From: Candidatus Fermentithermobacillaceae bacterium
GTDB taxonomy: Bacteria > Bacillota > Sulfobacillia > Fermentithermobacillales > Fermentithermobacillaceae
DNA length: 64,000 nt
Direction: 5' to 3'
Assembly (NCBI GenBank): GCA_012837895.1
Contig: DUQH01000141.1
Span: forward strand, 1 to 64,000
The number at the start of each line of letters is the position of its first letter. Within the stretch, counting starts at the first letter, position 1. The notes under the pieces are model-generated. The model saw only the letters and a list, made by a program, of their open reading frames with translations. It was not told where the DNA came from and searched no databases. A program made the translations under genes and the position numbers. Shown one piece after another: positions 17,954 to 26,980 of the stretch.

Positions 17954-20314
17954 ATGGCGGAACACGTCAAAGGCAATACCACAGCTAGCTCTGAAAACAA
18001 ACTCCAGGCTACATGGGAGGATTATGCCCGCGCGGAAAGGTTCTTGCCTAGAAACATAGACAAGCTGGCTTTCAGGCTCAGCATTACCCCTAACTGGGCA
18101 GGCAGGAACGATTGCTTTTGGCACAAGGTACGTACCCGTGAAGGCAAGTGCTTTATGTTCGTAGACCCTGACGCCGGCGTTCTAAGGCAAGCTTTCGACC
18201 ATGAAAAACTCGCAGCTGAACTGTCCAGGGCTACCGGGCGTGCTTATGTCCATGCGCGGCTTCCTTTTGATGCGTTCAGGTATACCGATTCCAGCCTTTC
18301 TGCCATTGTGTTCCAAGCAGAGGGCCGTGTCTGGCAGTTTAACCTTGAGATCGGTGAACTTGCGGTCAAGGATTCTAAGCACCTGGGCAAGCAGTCTGAG
18401 CACCAGGATGAGCCACCCTATGAGTATCCGGCCGGATACAGTGAGGTGATCTCGCCTGACGGAGAGCTGGTTGCTTTTGTGAGAGACTTCAACCTCTATG
18501 TTAGACGCACGTCAACAGGTGAGGAAACCCAGCTCACTACCGACGGTGAAGAGGGATATCATTATGCAGCACCGTTGACAAGTCCCCTGCTCAGTGCGGG
18601 GCTCCTGAAACCGGAGCATGCGCTCTACTGGTTAAGGCCAGCAGTGGTTTGGGCGCCTGATTCCAGCAAGATTCTCACGTACAAGATTGACTACAGGGAT
18701 GCAGGCGAGTGTTACCTGGTTCAATCGTGCCCCCTTGATGGGAGCAAGCGCCCAAGATTGCACCGCTACGTCTACCCCTTGCCAGGCGATACTAACGTGC
18801 CAAAAGCAGAACCTGTGATAATCAATGTAAGGTCAGGCGGGACGATATGTACCCAACCTGAACAGGTCAAGGTCAAGATCGATCCTGTGCAGATGTTGTA
18901 TTACGGCGGCCCTCATTGCTGGACTCATTGGTCAGCAGGTGAAAACGGGCGGATCTATTTCATGCGGCGTGAGCGGGGATACACCGTGAAAAGGCTGTAC
19001 GTGATCAATCCGGAAACAGGGGACACCCGGGTACTCATTGAGGAGAAAAGCCCTACAGCAGTTGAACACTTCGCCCCAAGGGCAGTGGATGACGGCAAAC
19101 TGGTTATCTGGCATTCCGAAGAGGACGGCTGGGCTCATCTCTACCTGTATGACGGGATTACAGGCGAACTCAAGCACCAGATCACATCAGGCCCGTGGGT
19201 TGTGCGCGGGATAGAGCATGTAGACGAACTTGAGAGGATCATTTACTTCTCTGCCAGCGGGATGGAGGATGGAAGGGACCCTTACCTCCGCCACCTTTAC
19301 AGGGTGAATTTCGACGGAAGCGGCTTGAAGCTTCTCACCCCGGAAGACGCTGAGCACGAGATCACTTTTACGCCCAGCGGCAAGTATTTCATCGACAGGT
19401 ATTCCAGGATTGACCTGGCGCCTGTGACAGTGTTGCGCGCAAACGACGGTACACTTGTCATGGAACTCGAGCGAGCTGACATAGAACTCTTGCTTCAAAC
19501 AGGGTGGCGTTTCCCGGAGAGGTTCACTGTAAAGGCCAGGGACGGGCAGACTGACATTTACGGCATGATCATAAGGCCGTCCAATTTTGACCCGGAGAAG
19601 AAATACCCGGTTATTGAAGCTAACTACTCAGGGCCCCAGACTATCAGGACCCCCAAATCGTTTGGGGCAAGTGACGGAAGCCGCCAGTTCTGGCACGACC
19701 AGGCCATAGCTGAACTTGGGTTTATCGTTGTCACTGTGGACGGGCTAGGTATGGCTTTCAGGTCCAAGGCATTCCAGGACTATTCGTACAAAAACTTGGG
19801 CGATGCCGGCATGCCTGATCATATTGCCGCCTTCCGGCAGCTTGCTGATAAGTATAAGTATATGGATTTGAGCAAGGTGGGCATTTACGGCGGCTCAGCC
19901 GGAGGGTACGCTTCATGCCGGGCTATACTGGAACACCCTGACTTTTTCAAAGTTGCAGTTGTCTGGGCCGGAAACCACGACCACAGGACTGACAAGGCCA
20001 GCTGGATCGAACGCTACATGGGGTTGCCTGTAGGCCCCCATTATGAAGAGCAGGCCAATCCCACCCTTGCTGGGAACCTCAAAGGCAAACTGCTTATCAT
20101 CCACGGGGACATGGATGAGAACGTGCCTCCTGCCGCATCTTTGCAGCTGGTTGATGCGCTTATAAAGGCGAACAAGGATTTTGATTTCCTGATCCTGCCC
20201 AACGGTATCCACGCTGACGGGTTCCATCCATATATTACCCGCAAGCGGTGGGACTATTTTGTGAAGCACTTGTTGGGAGCAACTCCTCCAGCAGGGTATG
20301 CGATTAAAGAGTAG
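17954..20314 (+). CDS. S9 family prolyl-oligopeptidase/DPP-IV-type peptidase
   Basis: This 786-residue serine peptidase cleaves short peptides, typically after proline or related residues. No signal peptide is seen, so it is probably cytoplasmic. Residues about 60-500 form the DPP-IV-type beta-propeller, and about 550-786 the alpha/beta-hydrolase domain. The catalytic triad can be placed: Ser648 in GGSAGGY, Asp721 in GDMDENVPP and His753 in NGIHADGFH. ATG at 17954 follows GGGGAGAG. It is monocistronic after the DUF6754 cluster terminator and fits the peptide-using theme of the window. Confidence 0.93.
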   Translation: MAEHVKGNTTASSENKLQATWEDYARAERFLPRNIDKLAFRLSITPNWAGRNDCFWHKVRTREGKCFMFVDPDAGVLRQAFDHEKLAAELSRATGRAYVHARLPFDAFRYTDSSLSAIVFQAEGRVWQFNLEIGELAVKDSKHLGKQSEHQDEPPYEYPAGYSEVISPDGELVAFVRDFNLYVRRTSTGEETQLTTDGEEGYHYAAPLTSPLLSAGLLKPEHALYWLRPAVVWAPDSSKILTYKIDYRDAGECYLVQSCPLDGSKRPRLHRYVYPLPGDTNVPKAEPVIINVRSGGTICTQPEQVKVKIDPVQMLYYGGPHCWTHWSAGENGRIYFMRRERGYTVKRLYVINPETGDTRVLIEEKSPTAVEHFAPRAVDDGKLVIWHSEEDGWAHLYLYDGITGELKHQITSGPWVVRGIEHVDELERIIYFSASGMEDGRDPYLRHLYRVNFDGSGLKLLTPEDAEHEITFTPSGKYFIDRYSRIDLAPVTVLRANDGTLVMELERADIELLLQTGWRFPERFTVKARDGQTDIYGMIIRPSNFDPEKKYPVIEANYSGPQTIRTPKSFGASDGSRQFWHDQAIAELGFIVVTVDGLGMAFRSKAFQDYSYKNLGDAGMPDHIAAFRQLADKYKYMDLSKVGIYGGSAGGYASCRAILEHPDFFKVAVVWAGNHDHRTDKASWIERYMGLPVGPHYEEQANPTLAGNLKGKLLIIHGDMDENVPPAASLQLVDALIKANKDFDFLILPNGIHADGFHPYITRKRWDYFVKHLLGATPPAGYAIKE

Positions 20315-20377
20315 AGTTGGCGGGAACTGGATGCACCCGTCTTGAATCTAGACGCAGTGACCGGTACCTAGACCTCA

Positions 20378-20466
20378 TGGGATAGGCACACATGGGATGT
20401 AGATGAGTAAAAACTGAGTTGGAAGGGGCACAAATGGGGTAGGAATGGGCACAGATGGCACAGGAA
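20378..20466. repeat. Short degenerate repeats before the prepilin peptidase gene
   Basis: Several imperfect copies of a GGCACA-ATGGG-type motif occur in 90 bases, overlapping the start of the next gene. They look like small slippage duplications. No function is assigned. Confidence 0.35.
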
Positions 20467-21240
20467 TGGTTCGTCAACGTGACGGTATTGCTGATAGGGC
20501 TCGTAATAGGTAGTTTCGGGGGCGTTGCAGCTACAAAGCTCGCTGCAGGGGCGCCGTCCGGTGACGAAACGCACTGTTCCTTATCGGAGCAATTGCCCGG
20601 CACTTGGGAATTCCTGCCCCTCACTGGTCTTGCTATCAGTCTAATTGTGGGTAAGCACAGGCGTAAGCTTCACTGCGGCAAGTTTCTGTTTGGGCGCCTG
20701 GCCGCGGAACTTGGAACAGCCATTGCTTTCCTGATTCTCTATAGACGTTTCGGCTTAAGCCTACCGGGCGTCGTGCATATGATCATAGCTGTGCACCTGT
20801 GCATTCTTGCAGCAACTGACATTATGTACAGGCTGCTTCCAAACAGGATCTTGCTGTCTGCGTCAGTTTTCGCAGTTCTTCTGCGGTTGTGCTGTGTTGG
20901 GCAAACTCCCGTGTGGCAGTTCCAAACGTGGCAAAGCCAGATTCGGAGTAGCTTGATTGACGGTTTTTGGGGCGCTTGTCTTGGTTTTGGGTTCCTATTC
21001 GCGGCATCCGTCATTAGACCAGGCGCTATTGGCGCCGGGGACGTGAAAATGGCAGGGGTGATCGGGTTCTATCTTGGATTTCCCTCCATTGTGTCGGGGC
21101 TTGCAGTCGGTTTTACACTGTCGGCGCTTTGCATTATTCCCATGCTTTTCGTTGGGCGCCTCAAGACCACAGACAGCATCCCCCTGGGCGTGTTTCTTGC
21201 GCTCGGCACTATGTGGACGGTTGCCGCCAGTTGGGTATGA
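20455..21240 (+). CDS. Prepilin peptidase, A24 family, with divergent N-terminal part
   Basis: This 261-residue membrane aspartyl peptidase would cleave type IV prepilin-like leaders. The two catalytic aspartates lie in ATDIMYRLLPN and in GAIGAGDVKMAG (the GxGD motif). The N-terminal half keeps the IGSF start motif of PilD, but the paired-cysteine zinc motif of the methylating enzymes is not visible, so methylation of the substrate is doubtful. No pilin genes are nearby. The start at 20455 has a weak ribosome site, so it is less certain. Confidence 0.85.
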   Translation: MAQEWFVNVTVLLIGLVIGSFGGVAATKLAAGAPSGDETHCSLSEQLPGTWEFLPLTGLAISLIVGKHRRKLHCGKFLFGRLAAELGTAIAFLILYRRFGLSLPGVVHMIIAVHLCILAATDIMYRLLPNRILLSASVFAVLLRLCCVGQTPVWQFQTWQSQIRSSLIDGFWGACLGFGFLFAASVIRPGAIGAGDVKMAGVIGFYLGFPSIVSGLAVGFTLSALCIIPMLFVGRLKTTDSIPLGVFLALGTMWTVAASWV

Positions 21241-21362
21241 GGTGTCAGTCCGCTTGGAAGCATGACAGACAAGAGAAGCATATGGCAAGTATAAGAATCC
21301 GGCAGACCCAGAGCAGCGGCTTCACCAAGAGCGGTCCGTGAAAAGCGGGGAAAAATACAGGG

Positions 21363-21398
21363 GGCTAGGATGTGACGTACTGCTTACACATCCTAGCC
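21363..21398 (+). terminator. Strong hairpin after the prepilin peptidase gene
   Basis: A perfect 12-bp stem, GGCTAGGATGTG and its complement, with a 12-base loop, is followed by TCTATTA. The T-run is weak, but the position 120 bases past the stop suits a terminator. Confidence 0.6.
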
Positions 21399-21684
21399 TC
21401 TATTAGGTTGTGATTTCTGCTGGATATCATACATCCAATTACTGCAAGGATATCCATTCAATGAGCAAGAATAGATGGAAGCAGTCACGTTTTCCCGGGT
21501 GGGATTACTTTGCCAGCTGCCTTCAGAAGGAACTGTGTCACCGGTGCAGAAGTTAGTAGCTTTAGGAAGTGATATGATCTCACTTGCGGACTTGCGTAAA
21601 CAGCGCTAGTGCGCTGCAAATGCAACTCAGGGATCTTGGCCGGAACACAGGACAGTGGAACTCACTAAGAAAGGAGAATGAATA
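21399..21684. other. Intergenic leader of the D-cysteine desulfhydrase-like gene
   Basis: No gene or RNA was recognised here. The right end carries AAGGAG for the GTG start at 21685. Confidence 0.4.
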
Positions 21685-22671
21685 GTGGATCTTACCAGGT
21701 TTAAGAGGTTGAACTTGTTTCCGCGGCCTACGCCTCTGGAGGAGTTGCCCAGGTTACAGAAAGCTCTTGGATGTAAACCCCGGATTTTCATAAAGCGCGA
21801 CGACCTAACCCAATCAGGGCTCGGCGGCAACAAGAACCGGAAACTGGATTTCATAATGGCAGATGCGGTTGCCCAGGGTTCAGATGTAATAATAACTTTG
21901 GGCGGGGTACAATCAAACCATTGCCGTCAAACCCTTGCGGTAGCTACCAAATTAGGGCTCGAGTGTCACCTTATTTTTGGGGGCGAAGAACCTGCCGTGA
22001 AGCAAGGCAATCAGCTGTACAACACCCTCCTCAAGGCGAATATGCACTTTGTGCCTGAAGAAGGCGATTTGTACGCAGCAGCCGACGATCTTGTTGCAGA
22101 GTTGGAGAAAAAGGGCCGCAAACCATACCTGATTCCTGTTGGAGGTTCGACGCCTCTAGGCGCTCTGGGCTATGTGGAGAGCACCAAAGAGGTAATAGAG
22201 CAAGGGAAGCAGATGGGTGTAACTTTCGGCCATGCCTTTATCGCCTTAGGTTCTGCAGGTACCCAGGCCGGTGCGGAAGTAGAGTCCCGGGAAAAGTGCC
22301 CGTCAATGAGAATCCACGGAGTGTCTGTAAGCCGTGGCGCAGAGTCTCAGAAAAAATTAGTAGCTGAGATGACTAACAAGGTTTACGCCCTGCTTGACAT
22401 TGACAAGACCGTGGGCCCTGAAGATGTGATTGTACATGATGAGTATTACGGTGAGAAATATGCGGTCCCGACCGAGGCCGGAAACGAAGCTATACGGTTG
22501 GTAGCTCAAACTGAAGCTATCCTCTTGGATCCTGTTTACACCGGCAAAGCCATGTCGGGCATGATAGACATGCTCCGGAAAGGGCTCCTTGATGATGCAG
22601 AGGCAGTATTGTTTTTCCACACAGGCGGATATCCTTCTCTCTTCGCGTATGCTGAATACTTCCAGGACTAA
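21685..22671 (+). CDS. PLP-dependent D-cysteine desulfhydrase / ACC deaminase family enzyme
   Basis: This 328-residue cytoplasmic enzyme probably breaks down D-cysteine, or a related amino acid, to pyruvate, ammonia and a sulfur product. Family marks are IFIKRDDLTQSGLGGNKNRK with the PLP-binding lysine near residue 54, LGGVQSNHCRQTLA near 74-87, and the C-terminal PVYTGKAMSGM. L-cysteate sulfo-lyase and ACC deaminase belong to the same superfamily and cannot be excluded. GTG at 21685 follows AAGGAGAATG. It lies 113 bases upstream of an M42 peptidase, with which it may be co-transcribed. Confidence 0.87.
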   Translation: MDLTRFKRLNLFPRPTPLEELPRLQKALGCKPRIFIKRDDLTQSGLGGNKNRKLDFIMADAVAQGSDVIITLGGVQSNHCRQTLAVATKLGLECHLIFGGEEPAVKQGNQLYNTLLKANMHFVPEEGDLYAAADDLVAELEKKGRKPYLIPVGGSTPLGALGYVESTKEVIEQGKQMGVTFGHAFIALGSAGTQAGAEVESREKCPSMRIHGVSVSRGAESQKKLVAEMTNKVYALLDIDKTVGPEDVIVHDEYYGEKYAVPTEAGNEAIRLVAQTEAILLDPVYTGKAMSGMIDMLRKGLLDDAEAVLFFHTGGYPSLFAYAEYFQD

Positions 22672-22784
22672 CGGAGGTTTTGTGAGAGGAACTTCGCTTG
22701 GGTAGAGGTTTTTTAGCTCGTCAAGAGCGGGCTTGTCTATTAGAATACTGTCGTTAGCTACAGTTGGGATAGGGGGGTTCATTC

Positions 22785-23858
22785 ATGGATGAACGAATCA
22801 AACTTCTCAAAGAAATAACCGAGCTCCCAGGAGTCTCAGGCTACGAAGACGAGGTCAGGGGATATATCAGGGACCATATGACCGGGTTTGCTGAGATCAG
22901 CAGAGACAATCTTGGCAGCGCGATTTGCAAGAAGACTGGGTCCTCAGACACACCAAGGATCATGATGGCGGGACACATGGATGAAGTCGGCATGATGGTC
23001 ACATACATCACCAAGGAAGGGTTCTTGAAGTTTCAAACCTTGGGTGGCTGGTGGGAACAGGTCATGCTGGCCCAACGCGTAGTGATTAAGACCTCTTCAG
23101 GCGATGTTCCGGGGATTATCGGGTCTAAACCTCCGCACATACTTGGAGACGAAGAACGTAAGAAAGTGGTTGAGAAAGACGAGATGTTTATCGACATCGG
23201 CGCGAGCAGCAGGGAAGATGCTGAGAATATGGGCGTACTGCCGGGCGATCCTATAATTCCTGTATCGCCGTTTCAGCAGATGAAGAACCCTAAGTATTTG
23301 ATGGCCAAAGCGTGGGACAACCGTATTGGATGTGCCATCTTTATGGAGGCAATAAAGCAGCTGGCCGGTGTTGATCATCCAAACACTGTTTACGGTGTGG
23401 GGACAGTCCAGGAAGAAGTGGGGCTCAGGGGCGCAATGACAAGCGTTTCTGTTGTAGAGCCTGACATCGGACTTGCATTGGAAGTTGATATTGCAGGGGA
23501 CATGCCTGGCGTAAAGGAGTTTGAGGCCATAGCCAAGTTGGGCCAAGGGCCCAGCATCCTCCTGTATGACAGTTCCATGATACCTCACAGGAAGCTCAGG
23601 GATTTTGTGGTGCAGACGGCCAAGGAGGCTAACATCCCGCTTCAGTTTGCCTCCATGCCGGGAGGAGGCACCGATGCCGGACGTATGCACCTGTATAAGT
23701 CAGGCGTGCCGAGTATCGTTGTGGGTGTCCCGACACGGTATATCCACAGTCATGCAGGGATCATCCACCAGGATGACTTCGACAACGCAGTTGCCCTCAT
23801 GGTTGAGCTCATCAAGAGGCTCGATGCAGACACAGTCGCAGATATTAAGGGTGACTGA
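22785..23858 (+). CDS. M42 family metallo-aminopeptidase
   Basis: This 357-residue cytoplasmic, di-metal peptidase trims amino-terminal residues from peptides. Metal and catalytic motifs are visible: AGHMDEVG, KAWDNRIGC, QEEVGLRGA, EVDIAGDMPG and GGGTDAGRMH, ending with RYIHSHAGI. Length is normal for the family. Members form large tetrahedral assemblies. Some are annotated as endoglucanases, a historical misnaming. The ATG at 22785 has a weak ribosome site but matches the family N-terminus. Confidence 0.93.
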   Translation: MDERIKLLKEITELPGVSGYEDEVRGYIRDHMTGFAEISRDNLGSAICKKTGSSDTPRIMMAGHMDEVGMMVTYITKEGFLKFQTLGGWWEQVMLAQRVVIKTSSGDVPGIIGSKPPHILGDEERKKVVEKDEMFIDIGASSREDAENMGVLPGDPIIPVSPFQQMKNPKYLMAKAWDNRIGCAIFMEAIKQLAGVDHPNTVYGVGTVQEEVGLRGAMTSVSVVEPDIGLALEVDIAGDMPGVKEFEAIAKLGQGPSILLYDSSMIPHRKLRDFVVQTAKEANIPLQFASMPGGGTDAGRMHLYKSGVPSIVVGVPTRYIHSHAGIIHQDDFDNAVALMVELIKRLDADTVADIKGD

Positions 23859-23884
23859 ACGTACCGAGTGTTGGTGACCGGTCT

Positions 23885-23926
23885 GGCCGGGTTTGCCCGG
23901 AAGGAGTTGGTAGGGCATGCCCGGCC
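23885..23926 (+). terminator. Hairpin after the M42 peptidase gene
   Basis: GGCCGGG (23885-23891) can pair with CCCGGCC (23920-23926). An alternative inner hairpin CCGGG-TTTG-CCCGG is also possible. Only TGTTC follows, so this is a weak terminator candidate. Confidence 0.4.
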
Positions 23927-24017
23927 TGTTCATACTAAGCGGGGCATATAGAGCCGGTGAGAGCCATTGGGAATTGTGCCGTACCACACGAAAACCGGAA
24001 GGGAGAGTCCGTACGCC

Positions 24018-24836
24018 ATGCAGTTGGAAGCAGTCGAGACTATCCTCAAAGCGGTCAAGGAGTGCCCCGAAGTCAAGGCTGCCTTTCTAAAGGGGTCTCT
24101 GGCAAAGGGTACGGATGATGAGTACTCAGATGTAGATTTGTATTGTCTCGTGGACAGCGCCTACCTTGGGCAGTTCTTAGAGAAAAGGTTGGAAATCCTG
24201 GAGACATACCGCCCGGTTATCTACCACAGTGAATCCAATTTCGTAGGCCCTCAGCTTGTAGCTGTTTTCGACAATGGACTGCACATTGACCTTTACACCG
24301 TTACCCTTGATTCATTCCCGCCGGCAGGACAGTTCCGCGTGCTCTACGATCCTGACTGCCTCCTTGACCGGTTCAGGGCGGGGATCACCGACCACAGTAT
24401 GCCCTGGGAACAAGTTGTCAGGTGCTTTCACAGTTTCAGTTTCAGCATGTTGGAGTTTTACGTAGCGTGGGGACGGGGGGATCAAGTCTGGTCTGCCAGG
24501 CTGGCAAGTCACTTGGCTGGAGACTTGGGCATAGTCTTGCGCTGTCTTTATGATCCTGCAAACGGACAGCTGGGCACCAAGCGGCTGGAGACTGTGTTGC
24601 CTGCTGATATCCGTGACAAGCTAAGGGCTGCAGTGAGGTCATCTTGCGGCGACGCGATTCCCCATGGAGTGCTTCAGCTTGCAGCTCTAATGCGCGAAGC
24701 CATGGAAAGGCTGGAAGCTGAGAACGGGCAGACAGCTAACTGGAAGTTATTCGAGTTTATGGTGGAGCAGATAAAAAGTTTGGTCAAACCGGATGGGTGT
24801 CCCGGTGTTAGGCTTGATGGACGCAACGAGAGATGA
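24018..24836 (+). CDS. Nucleotidyltransferase-fold protein
   Basis: This 272-residue protein has the nucleotidyltransferase signature near residues 24-44: KGSLAKGTDDEYSDVDLYCL, giving the GS motif and two metal-binding aspartates. A third acidic residue may lie in GLHIDLYTV. The overall pattern resembles aminoglycoside adenylyltransferase-like enzymes, but the substrate is unknown. ATG at 24018 is preferred to an upstream TTG because GGGAGAG precedes it and the core domain starts shortly after. Its stop overlaps the next start in ATGA, indicating coupled translation with the TraX gene. Confidence 0.8.
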   Translation: MQLEAVETILKAVKECPEVKAAFLKGSLAKGTDDEYSDVDLYCLVDSAYLGQFLEKRLEILETYRPVIYHSESNFVGPQLVAVFDNGLHIDLYTVTLDSFPPAGQFRVLYDPDCLLDRFRAGITDHSMPWEQVVRCFHSFSFSMLEFYVAWGRGDQVWSARLASHLAGDLGIVLRCLYDPANGQLGTKRLETVLPADIRDKLRAAVRSSCGDAIPHGVLQLAALMREAMERLEAENGQTANWKLFEFMVEQIKSLVKPDGCPGVRLDGRNER

Positions 24837-25600
24837 GTGATATGAAAGCATCTGAAGTGACCGGAAGCAGGGGACTCAGCGGAAGCACGCTGAAAATCAT
24901 GGCTGCCATATCAATGCTGGTAGACCATACATTTGTTGCAGTCTTCGAACAGGGATATATAAGCGGGAAACTTTACATGCCGGGGCTTTTCACCCCCGAC
25001 GGTATGCTCAATTACAATCACTGGATCTGCGGCCTTGGAACGTTTATGCGGGGCGTCATAGGCAGAATGGCATTTCCGATCTTTTGCTTCTTGCTCGTGC
25101 AGGGTTTCACTCATACATCTGACAAGCGCAAGTACAAGTGGAGGCTGTTTGTTTTCGCTCTCTTATCCGAGATACCTTTCAACCTCGCACTCATGGATAC
25201 ATACCGTTTTGGTACCTCCAATGTGATTTTCACATTGCTCCTGGGTTTTGTCGCCCTTGAAGCAATCGAGGCGGACTGGAACTTGGTTGTGCGGGGGCTG
25301 GCTGTGGCGGGCTTTGCCGCGTTGGCTGAAGTTCTCGGAACTGACTACGGCGCGTCAGGGGTGCTGCTGATAACGGTGCTTTACCTGACGAGGGGTAGTA
25401 TGGCAATGACGGCGCTTGCCGGGATGCTGTCTGTACTCGTGTTGCCGTCATTCGGCCAGCTTACGGCCACTCTTGCCTTCATTCCAATATTGTTCTACAA
25501 CGGAAAACGGGGTCTCAACCTAAAATATATTTTCTACGTATTTTATCCCGCACATTTGTTGGCACTGTACTTGGCCCGGTACGTAATGGTGAAGGGTTGA
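24833..25600 (+). CDS. TraX family membrane protein
   Basis: This 255-residue polytopic protein of the TraX family is named for F-pilin N-acetylation, though chromosomal members have no known substrate. Typical blocks are STLKIMAAISMLVDHTFVAVF, GRMAFPIFCFLLVQGFTHTSDKRKY and LLSEIPFNLAL, with about seven membrane helices. It is coupled by a four-base overlap to the nucleotidyltransferase gene. Confidence 0.9.
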   Translation: MSDMKASEVTGSRGLSGSTLKIMAAISMLVDHTFVAVFEQGYISGKLYMPGLFTPDGMLNYNHWICGLGTFMRGVIGRMAFPIFCFLLVQGFTHTSDKRKYKWRLFVFALLSEIPFNLALMDTYRFGTSNVIFTLLLGFVALEAIEADWNLVVRGLAVAGFAALAEVLGTDYGASGVLLITVLYLTRGSMAMTALAGMLSVLVLPSFGQLTATLAFIPILFYNGKRGLNLKYIFYVFYPAHLLALYLARYVMVKG

Positions 25601-25665
25601 AGGAACCCCGTGAAATCAGATAGAGTCCGAGGGTTAGAAAGAACTAAAGGAAATTGGGGAGAGCT

Positions 25666-26622
25666 ATGGTCGGACATTCAAAGGAATTTGTGAAAGCATT
25701 GGCGGACCATGACCTGACTGCAGTCCGCCGGGTTCCCAAGTCTGACCTGCATAATCACTTCGTGCTTGGCGGAAGTAGGGACTACATCTTCCAGCAGACG
25801 GGCATCAAGATGCCGCTTCTGGACAAGACCTTGCATTCTATCCACGACATGCACAAATGGCGCGAAGAGCATATTGCCCTGGGACGCTTTGACAGCATCG
25901 AGTTGCGCAAGGTACTGATTGAAGCGGCGTTTTATCAAGCCAAACAAGACGGTGTTACCCTGCTTGAAATCGGGGAAGATGTATGGGCTAACGGCAAGTT
26001 CTATGGCGGCGATGTATCGCTCTTGGTGGAGACCTTCTACGAAGCACGGGACAAGATCGCTCCTAGCATTGAACTCAGGCTTCAGATCGGTCTTTCACGC
26101 CACTGCCCGGTTGGCGCTCTTGAAGGGTGGCTGGAGCCCTTTTGGGGGAGGCAAGAGTTCTATTCGATAGATTTGTCTGGTGATGAACTGGCACAGCCTA
26201 TCGAAAACTTCGTGTCCATTTACCGTAAAGCCAAGAGCTACGGGCTCAAGCTAAAAGCCCACATAGGCGAATGGGGTACGGCTGACGATGTTGTGCGGGC
26301 AGTGGAGCTGCTTGAATTGGACGAGGTCCAGCATGGAATAGCTGCTGCAGGTTCCCGGGCAGCAATGGATTTCCTTGTAGAAAACAGGCTCCGCCTCAAT
26401 ATCTGTCCCACCAGTAATGTGAAGGTGGGCAGAGTACACTCCCTGGAGAATCACCCGGTTAAAGTGCTTTTCCGGCATGGCGTAGATGTAACCATAAATT
26501 CTGACGATGTGCTGGTATTTGACAGTGATGTGTCAAAGGAGTATTTGAGGCTCTACAGGCATGGAGTGCTAACCGCCGAAGAATTGGATGCTATTAGGCT
26601 GAATGGGCTGGGCTTAGCATAA
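25666..26622 (+). CDS. Adenosine deaminase-like amidohydrolase
   Basis: This 318-residue protein of the adenosine/AMP deaminase superfamily probably deaminates adenosine or a related purine. Metal ligands are visible: His29 and His31 in SDLHNHF, His199 in AHIGEWG, and the aspartates in NSDDVLVF. The catalytic EVQHG-like segment (DEVQHGIAAAG) and ICPTSNVKVG are also present. ATG at 25666 follows GGGGAGAGCT. It is slightly shorter than classical adenosine deaminases, and substrate preference is not certain. Confidence 0.85.
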   Translation: MVGHSKEFVKALADHDLTAVRRVPKSDLHNHFVLGGSRDYIFQQTGIKMPLLDKTLHSIHDMHKWREEHIALGRFDSIELRKVLIEAAFYQAKQDGVTLLEIGEDVWANGKFYGGDVSLLVETFYEARDKIAPSIELRLQIGLSRHCPVGALEGWLEPFWGRQEFYSIDLSGDELAQPIENFVSIYRKAKSYGLKLKAHIGEWGTADDVVRAVELLELDEVQHGIAAAGSRAAMDFLVENRLRLNICPTSNVKVGRVHSLENHPVKVLFRHGVDVTINSDDVLVFDSDVSKEYLRLYRHGVLTAEELDAIRLNGLGLA

Positions 26623-26980
26623 GCTGTTTCTTAACCCTCTCTCAACTTCGTCGCTTTCAGGCAAGATGTGCCTTAAGCATCTGCCCGTTTCGGATTATGG
26701 GAACAATTGTCTATCCATGAGATTATTATGAATGGACATTATACTTGCGGGCAAATAATACGATAGATGGTAATCAAGGAAAAATAAGGGGTTTGAAAGG
26801 ATTTGCGCCCTGTGGGGGCGAATACTAACGGTGAATATTTACAAGTATTGCCTGGGATGACTATCTATGCCATTATCAGTTGTGGTCAGTTGGTTAAGGG
26901 GTTAGCGATAACATCGTAGATGACGCTTTCTAGGGTATCAATGTGCTTGTGTGTCCTGGGTCCATAAGGATTGAGAAGTG
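26623..26980. other. Intergenic leader of the BTAD regulator gene
   Basis: The stretch is A/T-rich in its first half. A weak promoter-like pair, TGGACA (26733) and TAATAC (26756) with 17-base spacing, is present. Nothing else was recognised. Confidence 0.35.

Noticed and set aside
17760-18059. 99-codon plus-strand frame after the DUF6754 cluster
   Set aside because: It contains the intrinsic terminator stem and overlaps the S9 peptidase start in another frame.
23097-23690. 197-codon minus-strand open frame
   Set aside because: It is opposite the M42 peptidase, whose active-site motifs fix the coding strand.
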